Program-made: the position numbers and the translations under genes | The notes under the pieces: model-generated | The model's input: only the letters and a program-made list of their open reading frames with translations | Database searches by the model: none | What the model was told of the DNA's origin: nothing | In this document: positions 17,007 to 25,421 of the stretch, piece after piece | How the letters are laid out: each line of letters begins with the position of its first letter | Position numbering within the stretch: the stretch's first letter is position 1 | Assembly: GCF_030316845.1 (NCBI RefSeq) | Contig: NZ_JASZYS010000023.1 | Location: 24,031 to 88,030 of the forward strand | Reading direction: 5' to 3' | From: Variovorax davisae | Lineage (GTDB): Bacteria; Pseudomonadota; Gammaproteobacteria; Burkholderiales; Burkholderiaceae_C | Length of the DNA stretch: 64,000 nucleotides

Positions 17007-17774
17007 CTACTTCGTCACGTCGCGCAGCCAGGCCGAGCACTCGGCTGCGGCTTCGACCGGCCAGTCGACCTTGAGCAAGGTGTCGCCGCGCTGCAGTTCG
17101 ATGCGGATGTGACGGCCGTCCGCCGCGCTGCCGTGGACCAGCCGCGACCACCAGCCACGGCCCGCTGCCGCGGGGGCCGTCGAAACGGCTGCGGGCGGCA
17201 GTGCAACGGACGCCGCGGCCGGCGCCGCGACGGCCGCGACGGGCTGTGCAGCCACCGCCACGCGGGCCGGCGCCGCAGCCGGTATCCCCGCCACCGGGGC
17301 CCTCGCGGGCGCGGCGGCCAGCGCAGGACCACCTTCCAGCCGCGCCACCAGGTTCTGGCCGAACTCTTCCCACATCCGGTCGGCCTTGGTCTTCATGACG
17401 CTGAGGCCGAAGGTGCCAAGCCGCCCGAGCACGTCGACCTTGACCTTCATGCGCAGCTCGGTGCGGCCGTCCGGCAGCTCGGCCAGGAAGAGCTCGCTCT
17501 GCTGCTTCAGCGAGCTGGCGACCGAGGCGTCCTCGCCGGTGCCTTCGCAGCGCAGGTAGTGCGGCGCCCGCTGCTCGACGATGGTCGTGCGCAGCTTGAA
17601 CTTGGCGCTGATGAAAGAGATCTTGACGTGGATCTGGGCGATGTACTCGACCTCGCTGACCACCTCGATCGACTTCATGCCGGGCACGCAACTGCCCATC
17701 ACGTTGGGGTCGAGCAGCATCTGCCAGACCTGGGCCGCGGGCGCGGCGACCGTCATCGTCTTTTCAATTTCCAC
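17007..17774 (-). CDS. CoxG-like SRPBCC protein of the molybdenum-hydroxylase operon
   Basis: 255 residues from GTG 17774, which overlaps the upstream small-subunit stop by 11 bases; a GGAG lies about eight bases before it. The N-terminal ~150 residues (VEIEKTMTVAAPAAQVW, DPNVMGSCVPGMKS) form a carbon-monoxide-dehydrogenase subunit G/SRPBCC domain. An Ala/Pro-rich linker (about 160-215) then leads to a short C-terminal segment. In oligotroph cox clusters CoxG helps attach the enzyme to the membrane and is not catalytic. A longer ATG-initiated reading would run into the small-subunit gene and is less likely. Confidence 0.82.
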   Translation of the reverse strand: MEIEKTMTVAAPAAQVWQMLLDPNVMGSCVPGMKSIEVVSEVEYIAQIHVKISFISAKFKLRTTIVEQRAPHYLRCEGTGEDASVASSLKQQSELFLAELPDGRTELRMKVKVDVLGRLGTFGLSVMKTKADRMWEEFGQNLVARLEGGPALAAAPARAPVAGIPAAAPARVAVAAQPVAAVAAPAAASVALPPAAVSTAPAAAGRGWWSRLVHGSAADGRHIRIELQRGDTLLKVDWPVEAAAECSAWLRDVTK

Positions 17775-18240
17775 GCATCTTCTCCGCAGCGTTGATGACG
17801 GATTCGACGATCTGCGTGTAGCCGGTGCAGCGGCACAGGTTGCCGCTGAGGCCATGGCGCACGTCGTCCACCGTCGGGTCAGGGTTCCGGGCCAGCAGCG
17901 CGCACGACGCCATCAGGAAACCGGGGGTGCAGTAGCCGCATTGCAGGCCGCCGCATTGCATGAAGCTCTGCTGCAGCGGATGCAGCGCATCGCCGTCGCC
18001 AAGGCCCTCGACCGTCGTGATGCGGCAGCCGTCGGCCTGCACCGCCAGCGACAGGCAGGACTTGACCACCTCGCCGTCGACGATCACCGAGCAGGCGCCG
18101 CAGGTGCCCGTCTCGCAGCCGCGCTTGGTGCCGGTCAGGTGCAGGTCGTCGCGCAGGAAATCCGACAGCATGCGCCGCGCCGGCACCTCCATCGTCTGCG
18201 CTTCGCCGTTGACGGTCACGGCGATCCGATGTTTGCTCAT
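17764..18240 (-). CDS. 2Fe-2S small subunit of a molybdenum hydroxylase
   Basis: 158 residues. It has the two [2Fe-2S] motifs of the xanthine-oxidase-family small subunit: a plant-ferredoxin type cluster (CETGTCGACS with a later C around 62) and a C-terminal four-helix cluster (CGGLQCGYC and CRCTGY). It transfers electrons from the molybdenum centre to FAD. No signal peptide is visible, so it is probably cytoplasmic. It overlaps the medium-subunit gene by four bases (ATGA) and CoxG by 11 bases. Confidence 0.93.
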   Translation of the reverse strand: MSKHRIAVTVNGEAQTMEVPARRMLSDFLRDDLHLTGTKRGCETGTCGACSVIVDGEVVKSCLSLAVQADGCRITTVEGLGDGDALHPLQQSFMQCGGLQCGYCTPGFLMASCALLARNPDPTVDDVRHGLSGNLCRCTGYTQIVESVINAAEKMRGN

Positions 18241-19115
18241 GGCGTGTCTCCATCGATGGCCAGGTCGAACAGCTGGGCGATGGTGCGCCGGGCCACCACC
18301 CGCACCATGTCGCGGCGGTAGTCCTCGCTGCCGCGCGAATCCGAGACCGCGAAGATGTCGGTGCTCGCGATCTCGGCCGCCTCGGCCGCCACCTCGGCGG
18401 TCACGGCCTTGCCGGCCAGGAAGGCCTCGGCGCGCGCGACGCGGGCCGGAATCGGGGTCGAGGCGCCGACCACCAGCCGGGCCTCGTGGCAGTGGGCGCC
18501 GCTGCGGCGCACCGCCAGCGCGACGTTGACCAGCGGCCGGTGCTCGGCCGCGGTGCGCCGAAAGCGCGTGTAACGGCCGGCGGCGTCGGCCGCGGGCGGC
18601 GGCACGCGGATGTCGAGCACCACCTCGTCGGGCTCGATGGCCGTGACGTAGTAGTCGACCAGGAATTCCTCCATGCCGAGCACGCGCTCGCCGCGCGAAC
18701 TGGCCAGCGTGACCCGGGCGTCGAGCGCCATCAGGCAGCCGGGCGGATCGGTGGCCGGGTCGGCATAGCAGAGGTTGCCGCCGATCGTGCCCTGGTGGCG
18801 CACCTGCGGATTCGCCACCTGCGCCGCCATCGCGGCCAGCATCGGGTAGTGCCGCTGCACCAGCGGCGAGCGCGCCACGTCGCAGTGGCGCGACAGCGCG
18901 CCGATGCGCAGGCCCTCGCGCGCATCGAAGGAGATGCCACGCAGCGCGTCCAGCCGCGCGATCGAGACGATGTGGGTCGGCGTCAGCATGCGCTGGCGCA
19001 TCGCCAGCATCAGGGCGCTGCCGCCGGCCATCACGCGGCAGTCGTCGCCCAGGTCGGCCAGCATGCGGCTGGCTTCGTCGATCGAGGTCGGCTGCAGGAA
19101 ATCGAAATCACGCAT
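18237..19115 (-). CDS. FAD-binding medium subunit of a molybdenum hydroxylase
   Basis: 292 residues, typical of CoxM-like subunits. It begins MRDFDFLQPTSIDEAS. The FAD-binding motifs are AGGSALM (about 31-37, the usual AGGTDL position) and TIGGNLCYADPA (about 112-123). A CO-dehydrogenase flavoprotein C-terminal domain follows. It carries electrons from the Fe-S subunit to an acceptor such as quinone, NAD or oxygen. It overlaps the large-subunit gene by eight bases. Confidence 0.92.
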   Translation of the reverse strand: MRDFDFLQPTSIDEASRMLADLGDDCRVMAGGSALMLAMRQRMLTPTHIVSIARLDALRGISFDAREGLRIGALSRHCDVARSPLVQRHYPMLAAMAAQVANPQVRHQGTIGGNLCYADPATDPPGCLMALDARVTLASSRGERVLGMEEFLVDYYVTAIEPDEVVLDIRVPPPAADAAGRYTRFRRTAAEHRPLVNVALAVRRSGAHCHEARLVVGASTPIPARVARAEAFLAGKAVTAEVAAEAAEIASTDIFAVSDSRGSEDYRRDMVRVVARRTIAQLFDLAIDGDTP

Positions 19116-21408
19116 CAGGCGCTCCTTGCTGCAGTTCGCGCAGGCCCGCCAGCACTTTCTCGGGCGTGATCGGCAGGTCGCGGATGCGCACGCCGATGGC
19201 GTCGTAGACCGCGTTGGCGATCGCCGGCGCGCCGGGCAGGATGGCGGTCTCGCTGGCGCCCTTGGCGCCGTAGGGGCCGTTCGGATCGTTCGACTCGACG
19301 ATGCCGCCGCGCAGCATCGGCACCGCGTCGCTGGTGGCCATCGTGTAGTCGGCGAAGTTGCCGTTGGCCATGCGGCCGTCTTCCAGCTGCAGCTGCTCGT
19401 AGAGCGCCCAGCCGATCGCCTGCACGGTGGCGCCGTTGGTCTGGCCGTGGATCGCCATCGGGTTCAGCGCCTTGCCGCAGTCGTCCGAGACGAAGCTGTC
19501 GACCAGCGTCACTTGGCCGGTCTCCGTGTCGACCTCGACCTCGACCGCCTGGGCGGCGAAGGAATAGGCCGGCGCGATGTTGCCGTAGACCTGGTCGTCG
19601 TGCATCTGGGTGCGGGCGTCCCAGCTGCCGCTGACCTGCAGGCCCTCGCCGCCGTGGCGCCAGACGTGCAGGCGGGCCAGTTCGGCCAGCGTGCAACGCC
19701 GCTCCGGCGCGGCGGCCACGCGCACCACGCCGTCGACGCATTCGAGCGCTTCGACCGGCACCTCGAGGCGGGTCGCGGCCAGCGCCGTCAGCTTGTCGCG
19801 TGCCATGCGCGCGGCCACGATGGCCGCGTTGCCGCCGGCAATGGTCACGCGCGAGGCCAGCGAGCCGATCGCGATCGGAGACGTGTCGGTGTCGGGCGGC
19901 ACCACGTGGGTGTGCGCCAGCGGAATATCGAGCTCATGGGCCACGACCTGGCTCAGCATGGTCATCGCGCCCTGCCCCATGTCGGCCTCGCCGCTGTGGA
20001 TGAAGACCCGGCCGTCCTCGTTGACCTTGACCACCACCGTCGAGCCGTCCCAGTTGCCGATCGTGCGGTTGCCGCTGACGTGCATCGCGGCCGCCATGCC
20101 CACGCCGCGGCGGCGGGCGCCTGTGCCCTTCGGCGCGGCGCGCTTGGCTTGCCAGCCGATGGCGTCGATCGCCTGGTCGATGCATTCCTTGAGGCCCGTG
20201 CTGCCGATCTGCCAGCCGTGGATCGAGGTCTCGCCGGCGCCTATCGCATTGAGCTTGTGGATCGCGACCGGATCGAGGCCGAGTTGCTCGGCCATGGTGT
20301 GGATGTGGCTGTTGAGCGCGAACAGCATCTGCGAGCCGCCGAAGCCGCGAAAGGCGCCGTGCGGCGGCGTGTGGGTGTAGACCAAGGTGGCGTGCGAGCG
20401 CACGTTGGGATTGCGGTGCATGTTGTCGCTGCGCATCGCGCTCACGTGCATCACCTCGGCCGCGAGGCCGCTGTAGGCGCCGCAGTCGGCCACGATGCGC
20501 ACCTCTTTCGCGACGATCAGGCCGGCGCGCGTCATGCCGAGCTTGAGCGTGATGCGCTCGGGCACGCTCGAGGCCGCGGCCAGGAAATCCTCGAGCCGGT
20601 TGTTGACCAGCCGGACCGGCCGGCCCGTCTTGAGCGCGAGCAGGCCGGCGATCAGGCTGTTGGCGTCTTCGACCAGCTTGCCGCCGAAGCCGCCACCGGT
20701 GGTCGCCTGGTGCACCCGGATGCGCGAGATCGGCATCTCCAGCGCCGCCGCCAGCCGCAGCCGCGCCTGCGTCACCGACTGCGTCGAGGTCCAGACCACC
20801 AGCCGGCCGTCGGGTTCGAGCGCCGCGACCGTGGCCATCGGTTCCAGGTAGCCGGGGTACTGCGCATGCGTGGTGTAGGTGGCCTCGTGCACCAGGTCCG
20901 CCGATGCGAAGCCGGCGTCGGCGTTGCCGCGCTCGAAGCGGATCTCGTGCGAGACGTTGTTGCGCCCCGGGTGGACGCCGGGAGCTTCCTCGTCGAGCGC
21001 TTCGTCGGGCGTCAGGATCGCGGGCAGTTCCTCGTACTCGACCTGGATGTGGTCGAGCGCATCGCGCGCGACCTCTTCGCTGACCGCGGCCACCGCGGCC
21101 ACTTCCTCGCCGGCGAATCGGACCACGCCCTCGGCCAGGATGCGGCGCTCCTTGTGATGCACGCCCCACATCGCGCGCGGCGCGTCGGTGCCGGTCAGCA
21201 CCGCCTTGACGCCCGGCAGCGCCAGGGCTGCCGCAGTGTCGATCGCGACGATGCGCGCATGGGGATAGGGGCTGCGCAGCACGGCGCCGTGCAGCATGCC
21301 GGCGACCTTGAGGTCGCCCGCGTACTGGGCGCGCCCCAGCACCTTGGCGCGCGCAGTGACCTGCGGCACGTCCTGCCCCAGGGTGGACTGGTTCTTTCCC
21401 GATGTCAT
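19108..21408 (-). CDS. Molybdopterin-binding large subunit, xanthine-dehydrogenase family
   Basis: 766 residues. The small aldehyde-oxidase a/b hammerhead domain (about 15-125) precedes the Moco-binding domain with GGGFGGK (about 240), PHGAFRGFG (about 353) and the catalytic-Glu region GAKGASETA (about 720). The active-site loop is AFRGFG, not the AYRCSFR of true form I CO dehydrogenase, so a hydroxylase or dehydrogenase acting on an aldehyde, purine or N-heteroaromatic acid is more likely than CO oxidation. Start ATG 21408 follows the TctC-like gene by 10 bases. No maturation genes (MobA-like, XdhC-like) are adjacent. Confidence 0.92.
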   Translation of the reverse strand: MTSGKNQSTLGQDVPQVTARAKVLGRAQYAGDLKVAGMLHGAVLRSPYPHARIVAIDTAAALALPGVKAVLTGTDAPRAMWGVHHKERRILAEGVVRFAGEEVAAVAAVSEEVARDALDHIQVEYEELPAILTPDEALDEEAPGVHPGRNNVSHEIRFERGNADAGFASADLVHEATYTTHAQYPGYLEPMATVAALEPDGRLVVWTSTQSVTQARLRLAAALEMPISRIRVHQATTGGGFGGKLVEDANSLIAGLLALKTGRPVRLVNNRLEDFLAAASSVPERITLKLGMTRAGLIVAKEVRIVADCGAYSGLAAEVMHVSAMRSDNMHRNPNVRSHATLVYTHTPPHGAFRGFGGSQMLFALNSHIHTMAEQLGLDPVAIHKLNAIGAGETSIHGWQIGSTGLKECIDQAIDAIGWQAKRAAPKGTGARRRGVGMAAAMHVSGNRTIGNWDGSTVVVKVNEDGRVFIHSGEADMGQGAMTMLSQVVAHELDIPLAHTHVVPPDTDTSPIAIGSLASRVTIAGGNAAIVAARMARDKLTALAATRLEVPVEALECVDGVVRVAAAPERRCTLAELARLHVWRHGGEGLQVSGSWDARTQMHDDQVYGNIAPAYSFAAQAVEVEVDTETGQVTLVDSFVSDDCGKALNPMAIHGQTNGATVQAIGWALYEQLQLEDGRMANGNFADYTMATSDAVPMLRGGIVESNDPNGPYGAKGASETAILPGAPAIANAVYDAIGVRIRDLPITPEKVLAGLRELQQGAPDA

Positions 21409-21418
21409 GGCGCAGCTG

Positions 21419-22411
21419 CTAGTCGGCCGACACGCCCAGGTCGCGGATCACCTTGCCCATCACCTCGTAGTCGGAGGCGTTGGTCTTGCCCAGCAGCTCG
21501 GGCGCGCCGCCCACGGGCAGGGCGCCGAAGGTGGCGAGCTTCTCGACCACTTCGGGCGACTTCAGGATCTCGTTGAACTGGGTGTTGAGCAGCTTCACCA
21601 CGTCGGCCGGGGTGCCCTTGGGGGCGAAGAAGCCGTTCCAGGCGCCGACCACCACGTCCTTGTAGCCGGCCTCGGCCACGGTCGGCACGTTGGGCGCCAG
21701 TTTCGAGCGCTGGGCGTCGCCGATCGCCAGCGGCACCAGCCGGCCCTGCTGGATGTATTGCGTGACCGGGCCGAAGGTGACCCAGGCGGTGTCGACATGG
21801 CCGGCGACCACGTCGGTCACCGAGGGGCCGACGCCGCGGTAGGGCACGTGGGTGATCTTGACCCCGGCCTCGCGGTTCAGCCACTCGCCGAGGATGTGCA
21901 TCGGCGAGCCGGCGCCGGGGCTGGCGTAGCTCAGCGGCTTGCCGGCCTTCACGCTCTTGATCATGTCGGGCACCGACTTGACGCCGGCCGCCGGGTTGGC
22001 AACCAGCACCAGCGGCTGGACCGCCGTCTTGATGATCGGCTCGAAGCCATGCAGCACGTCGTAGCCCGCGCTCGGCGACAGCTTCATGACCAGCGGCGCG
22101 GTGGTGAACGGGTTCGGCGTGAACAGCAGCGTGTAGCCGTCCGCCGGCGCCCGGCCGACGAAGTTGTTGCCGAGCGCGCCGCCGGCGCCGGGCTTGTTGT
22201 CGATGACCACCGGCTGCTTCAGGCGCTGCGACAGCTTGTCGGCGAACAGCCGCGCGATGGCGTCGGTGTCGCCGCCCGGCGGGTAGGACACCACGACGGT
22301 GATCGGCTTGCTCGGGTAGGCAGCGGCGGTCTGGGCTTGCGCGGCTCCCAGCGTGGCGGTGAGCGCGCCTGCGATGGCGGCGGTGACGAAGAGTCGGCGG
22401 GCGGATTTCAT
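21419..22411 (-). CDS. Bug/TctC-family periplasmic solute receptor
   Basis: 330 residues from ATG 22411 (MKSARRLFVTAAIAGALTAT), chosen over the 14-residue longer reading because it gives a standard Sec signal peptide cleaved near AQA about 27. The domain starts with YPSKPITVVVSYPPGGDTD, the hallmark of the tripartite tricarboxylate transporter (TctC/Bug) receptors, which bind organic acids. Membrane partners TctA and TctB are not next to it, as is usual for Burkholderiales orphans. As first gene of the operon, it may deliver the substrate or its precursor to the molybdenum hydroxylase. Confidence 0.92.
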   Translation of the reverse strand: MKSARRLFVTAAIAGALTATLGAAQAQTAAAYPSKPITVVVSYPPGGDTDAIARLFADKLSQRLKQPVVIDNKPGAGGALGNNFVGRAPADGYTLLFTPNPFTTAPLVMKLSPSAGYDVLHGFEPIIKTAVQPLVLVANPAAGVKSVPDMIKSVKAGKPLSYASPGAGSPMHILGEWLNREAGVKITHVPYRGVGPSVTDVVAGHVDTAWVTFGPVTQYIQQGRLVPLAIGDAQRSKLAPNVPTVAEAGYKDVVVGAWNGFFAPKGTPADVVKLLNTQFNEILKSPEVVEKLATFGALPVGGAPELLGKTNASDYEVMGKVIRDLGVSAD

Positions 22412-22520
22412 CGAGGGGCTCCAGCAAGACATGGGGACGGCAGGGGGATCCATCTGTTTGTTTCACATATGGATCACTCTCCCATTAGAGAAACGCACCC
22501 TCGCATTTTTCTCTTTTTTG

Positions 22521-22534
22521 GTTGATGGATCAAC
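22521..22534. promoter_or_regulatory. Perfect palindrome, probable MarR operator 1
   Basis: GTTGAT-GG-ATCAAC is a perfect 14-bp palindrome with six-base arms in the divergent intergenic region between the TctC/molybdenum-hydroxylase operon and the marR gene. Size and location fit a MarR dimer site. Confidence 0.6.
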
Positions 22535-22549
22535 TAGGCACAATAGCGT

Positions 22550-22563
22550 ATTGACAAATCAAC
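22550..22563. promoter_or_regulatory. Second related palindrome, probable MarR operator 2
   Basis: ATTGACAAATCAAC (reverse GTTGATTTGTCAAT) is the same palindrome with one changed arm position and an altered end base, 29 bp centre-to-centre from operator 1, about three helical turns. It contains TTGACA, a consensus -35 hexamer for the marR direction, so binding would block that promoter. Confidence 0.55.
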
Positions 22564-22644
22564 CACGATGCGCTGAACGGGTCTTTTCCGGCGTTCAATG
22601 AGACGATTCGCCCATTGCCCCTGCCGCGAGCGCGCGCGCCCGCC

Positions 22645-23211
22645 ATGACCATGCACCCCACCGAAGAACAAGAAGCGCCCCTGCCACGACCGGCTGCCGA
22701 GGGCGGATGCAGGCCGGACGCGTCGCCCTGGGCCGGTCTGGAGGAAGGCGGCGCCAGCCTGGCGATCGACGATTTCCTGACCACCATGATGAGCCACGCC
22801 AGCAACGCGCTGCGCCGCGCCATCACCGTGCCCTACGCCGAGCAGGCCGGCCTGACGGTGTCGGAGTGGCGCATGCTGTCGGTGCTGGCCGAGGCGCGGC
22901 AGCTGCCTTTCATGGAGCTGGTGGCGCGCTCGGCGGCCGACAAGGCGCAGGTGAGCCGCACGCTGCGACTGCTCGAGAGCCGGGGATTGCTGTCGCTGCA
23001 CGCCGAGCAGCTGGGCGCGCGCAAGTGGCAGACCTGCCGGATCAGCCCGCTCGGCCAGGCGCTCTACGAGCAGATCATTCCGCTGGCGCGCCAGCGGCAG
23101 GCGGCCGTGATCCGCCAGCTGAGCGCGGACGACCGGGTGGTGCTCTACCGCGCCCTCAAGACCCTGCGCCGCATCGGCGAGGCCGCCGCGGAAGGCCGCG
23201 ACCCGAAGTGA
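22645..23211 (+). CDS. MarR-family transcriptional regulator
   Basis: 188 residues from ATG 22645; a TTG at 22615 would add ten. The winged helix spans about residues 50-145, with the recognition region ELVARSAADKAQVSRTLRLL and a wing at LGARKWQTCRI. The N-terminal extension of about 40 residues is Pro/Glu-rich. It is divergent from the molybdenum-hydroxylase operon and faces two palindromes, so it probably represses that operon and itself until an aromatic or heterocyclic ligand binds. No good Shine-Dalgarno precedes either start. Confidence 0.87.
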   Translation: MTMHPTEEQEAPLPRPAAEGGCRPDASPWAGLEEGGASLAIDDFLTTMMSHASNALRRAITVPYAEQAGLTVSEWRMLSVLAEARQLPFMELVARSAADKAQVSRTLRLLESRGLLSLHAEQLGARKWQTCRISPLGQALYEQIIPLARQRQAAVIRQLSADDRVVLYRALKTLRRIGEAAAEGRDPK

Positions 23212-23215
23212 GCGG

Positions 23216-23596
23216 TCAGGCCTGCCAGACGCCGTACCCGGCCGCGCGCAGCGCGATGCCGAGCTCGACTTCCATCTCGCGCGCCGCTTCATACGGCATC
23301 GGGTTGTACATCGCGTACAGCGCCGGCAGCAGGCGCAGGCCGTGGTCGCGCACGAAGCCGTTGGCCTGGATGCCGGCCTTGTGCTTGTCGAAGCGCACGT
23401 CCGGGTCCAGCCCGGTCATGCCGACATAGACGAAGGGCATGCCCAGCCGGTAGTCGGGATTGGCGCGCCGGAAACGCGCCACGTTCCAGACCCGGTCGTC
23501 GAGCTCGACCACATAGACGTGGTGGTGATGGCGGCTGCGCGCCTTGCGGGCCGGCTTCGCCGGACCCGGCGCGGGTTCAGGTCTTGCGCTTGACAA
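23216..23596 (-). CDS. Small GIY-YIG-like protein
   Basis: 126 residues. After a basic, His-rich N-terminus, it shows VYVVEL then FVYVGMTGLDPDVRFDKHKAG, resembling the two strands (GIY and YIG counterparts) and first helix of the GIY-YIG nuclease fold, with the spacing between strands enlarged by about 20 residues. A conserved acidic residue (Glu about 111-113, in REMEVELG) could be catalytic. Function unknown; the fold assignment is tentative. Its start overlaps the 3' end of the GlsB-like gene by 20 bases, so the two are probably co-transcribed. Confidence 0.6.
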   Translation of the reverse strand: MSSARPEPAPGPAKPARKARSRHHHHVYVVELDDRVWNVARFRRANPDYRLGMPFVYVGMTGLDPDVRFDKHKAGIQANGFVRDHGLRLLPALYAMYNPMPYEAAREMEVELGIALRAAGYGVWQA

Positions 23597-23825
23597 GTCC
23601 GTACAGGAACAACAGCACGATCGCCCCGACCACCGAGGCGATGAAGCCCGCGCCCTGGCCCGCCGTGTACCAGCCCATGGCCTGGCCGAGGTAGGTCGCG
23701 ATCAGCGAGCCGGCGATGCCGATCAGGGTGGTGATGATGAAGCCGGCCGAGTCGTCGCCGGGTTTGATCGCGCGCGCCACCAGGCCCGCGACGAAGCCGA
23801 TCAGAATGGTCCAGACGATGCTCAT
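23577..23825 (-). CDS. GlsB/YeaQ/YmgE-family stress membrane protein
   Basis: 82 residues with three hydrophobic segments (about 4-20, 28-46, 55-76). The start MSIVWTILIGFVAGLVAR and the later GxxGS motif are typical of this transglycosylase-associated family. These small inner-membrane proteins are induced by stress in many bacteria; their biochemical role is unknown. It precedes and overlaps the GIY-YIG-like gene. Confidence 0.88.
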   Translation of the reverse strand: MSIVWTILIGFVAGLVARAIKPGDDSAGFIITTLIGIAGSLIATYLGQAMGWYTAGQGAGFIASVVGAIVLLFLYGLVKRKT

Positions 23826-23962
23826 ACGGGTCCTTGGAGTGGTGGAGGCGGGCGCCGCGGCCAGGGCCGGCGGCGCCCGAATCGATGATAGCGGGCCGCG
23901 GCCGACAGCGCCTGTCGTCCAGCGCCCGCGTCCAACCGGCGGCGCTGCTATATAACTTGCGA

Positions 23963-24592
23963 ATGCTCGAAAAGCTCCCCGACCTGATCGGCCACGCCCT
24001 GCACGGCGTGCGCGCCGGCCTGGACGAAATCGCCTTCAACACCATCGGCCTGCGCGCCGGCATGGCCTCGATCCGGGTCACCAGCCTGGCCTTCGTCGAC
24101 CATGCGCCGCTGCCGGAGCGCTACACGGCCGACGGCGCCGGCCGCTCGCCGCCGCTCGAATGGGTCGGCGTGCCGGGCGACGCGGCCGCGCTGGTGCTGG
24201 TGGTGGAAGACGCCGATTCGCCGACGCCGCATCCGCTGGTGCATGCCCTGGTGGTCGACCTGCCCCCCGCCGACGGCAGCCTGCACGAAGGCGCCCTGCC
24301 GAGCGTCGACCATGAGGGCGACGGCAGCCACGCCGGCCTGAACTCCTACCTCCAGGCGGCCTGGCTGCCGCCCGATCCGCCGCCCGGCCATGGTCTGCAC
24401 CGCTACGCCTTCCAGGTCTTCGCGCTCGGCACGGCGCCGTCGTTCTCGCCCCATCCGGGGCGCGACGAGGTGTTCGACGCGCTGCGCGCGCATGCCATCG
24501 CCAGCGGCCTGCTGATCGGCACCTGCGAACGGCCCGACGGGTCGATCAAGCTGCCGGACTCCATGCCCGCGGGTCCGCTGGTCGCCGGCTGA
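23963..24592 (+). CDS. YbhB/YbcL-family PEBP-like protein
   Basis: 209 residues from ATG 23963. A leader of about 40 residues precedes the phosphatidylethanolamine-binding-protein fold, with the anion-binding motif VVEDADSPTPHPLVHALV (about 80-97) and a later GLHRYAFQVFAL motif. No signal peptide is seen, so it is probably cytoplasmic. The family is linked to Raf-kinase-inhibitor proteins by fold only; bacterial function is unknown. Confidence 0.88.
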   Translation: MLEKLPDLIGHALHGVRAGLDEIAFNTIGLRAGMASIRVTSLAFVDHAPLPERYTADGAGRSPPLEWVGVPGDAAALVLVVEDADSPTPHPLVHALVVDLPPADGSLHEGALPSVDHEGDGSHAGLNSYLQAAWLPPDPPPGHGLHRYAFQVFALGTAPSFSPHPGRDEVFDALRAHAIASGLLIGTCERPDGSIKLPDSMPAGPLVAG

Positions 24593-24602
24593 CCGGCCCC
24601 GT

Positions 24603-25421
24603 TCAGGGCAGCGGCTGCGTATAGGCCGTCGCCAGCGGCAGCCGCGAGACCTCGCCCAGCAGCGCCGCCAGCTGGGTGGCGCTGGCGGCGACCAGCGCCC
24701 GGCCCTTGTCGGCACTCGCGGCGGCGGCGTTGCCGGCCGCGCCCGCGGGGTTGTAGTCCTCCATCGCCCAGCCCAGCTTCGCGCTGCGGCCGTTGCCGAG
24801 GATCGGGTAGTCGGCGGCGCGCTGGCGCGAGGTCGAGCCGAAGTCGCGCGCCGCGCCCATGGCGACCTGGCCGGGTGCCAGCGCCAGCATCATCGAGGTC
24901 TCCATCTCGCCGGCATGGACGCCGAAGCGGTGCTCGTCGGCGCTGAACTGTGCCCCGGCGTCGCCCAGCGGCAGGTTGAACCAGCTGCTGCTGTAGACGA
25001 TCAGCCCGTGGGCCGCCCGCAGCTCGCGCGCCACGATGTCCATGGCGCCCGAATGCCCGCCGTGGGCGTTGAAGAGCACCAGCTTGCGCAGCCCGGCCCG
25101 GGCGACGCCGGCGCCGATCTCGCTCCAGAGCTGGATCAAGGTGGTGGAGGACAGGGTCAGCGTGCCGGGGAAGCGCGCGTGCTCGGGGCTCAGGCCGATC
25201 TGCTGGGTCGGCAGGAACAGCACCGGCAGCTCGGCCGGCAGCAGCGGCAGCGTGGCGGCGACGATGCCGTCGACCAGCGCCGAATCGACGCCCAGCGGCA
25301 GGTGCGGGCCGTGCTGCTCGGTGGCGCCCAGCGGCAGCACCGCGACCGTCGCGGCGGGATCGAGGGCGGCGAAATCGCGCGTCGTGAGCTGGGACCAGAA
25401 GCGGCTGGCAGGGGCTGTCAT
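24603..25421 (-). CDS. Creatininase-family amidohydrolase
   Basis: 272 residues. It shows the family metal-binding motifs: LPLGATEQHGPHLPLGVD (Glu and His about 33-46), FNAHGGHSG (about 118-126) and HAGEMETS (about 168-175). Members hydrolyse creatinine or related cyclic amides, or open rings in cofactor pathways such as mycofactocin; the substrate is not evident here. Its start overlaps the LysR gene's stop as ATGA, indicating one transcript and coupled translation. Neighbouring genes give no clear pathway. Confidence 0.87.
   Translation of the reverse strand: MTAPASRFWSQLTTRDFAALDPAATVAVLPLGATEQHGPHLPLGVDSALVDGIVAATLPLLPAELPVLFLPTQQIGLSPEHARFPGTLTLSSTTLIQLWSEIGAGVARAGLRKLVLFNAHGGHSGAMDIVARELRAAHGLIVYSSSWFNLPLGDAGAQFSADEHRFGVHAGEMETSMMLALAPGQVAMGAARDFGSTSRQRAADYPILGNGRSAKLGWAMEDYNPAGAAGNAAAASADKGRALVAASATQLAALLGEVSRLPLATAYTQPLP

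Noticed and set aside
19108..21408. True carbon monoxide dehydrogenase (coxL)
   Set aside because: Gene order fits, but the active-site loop is AFRGFG without the form I Cys motif AYRCSFR.
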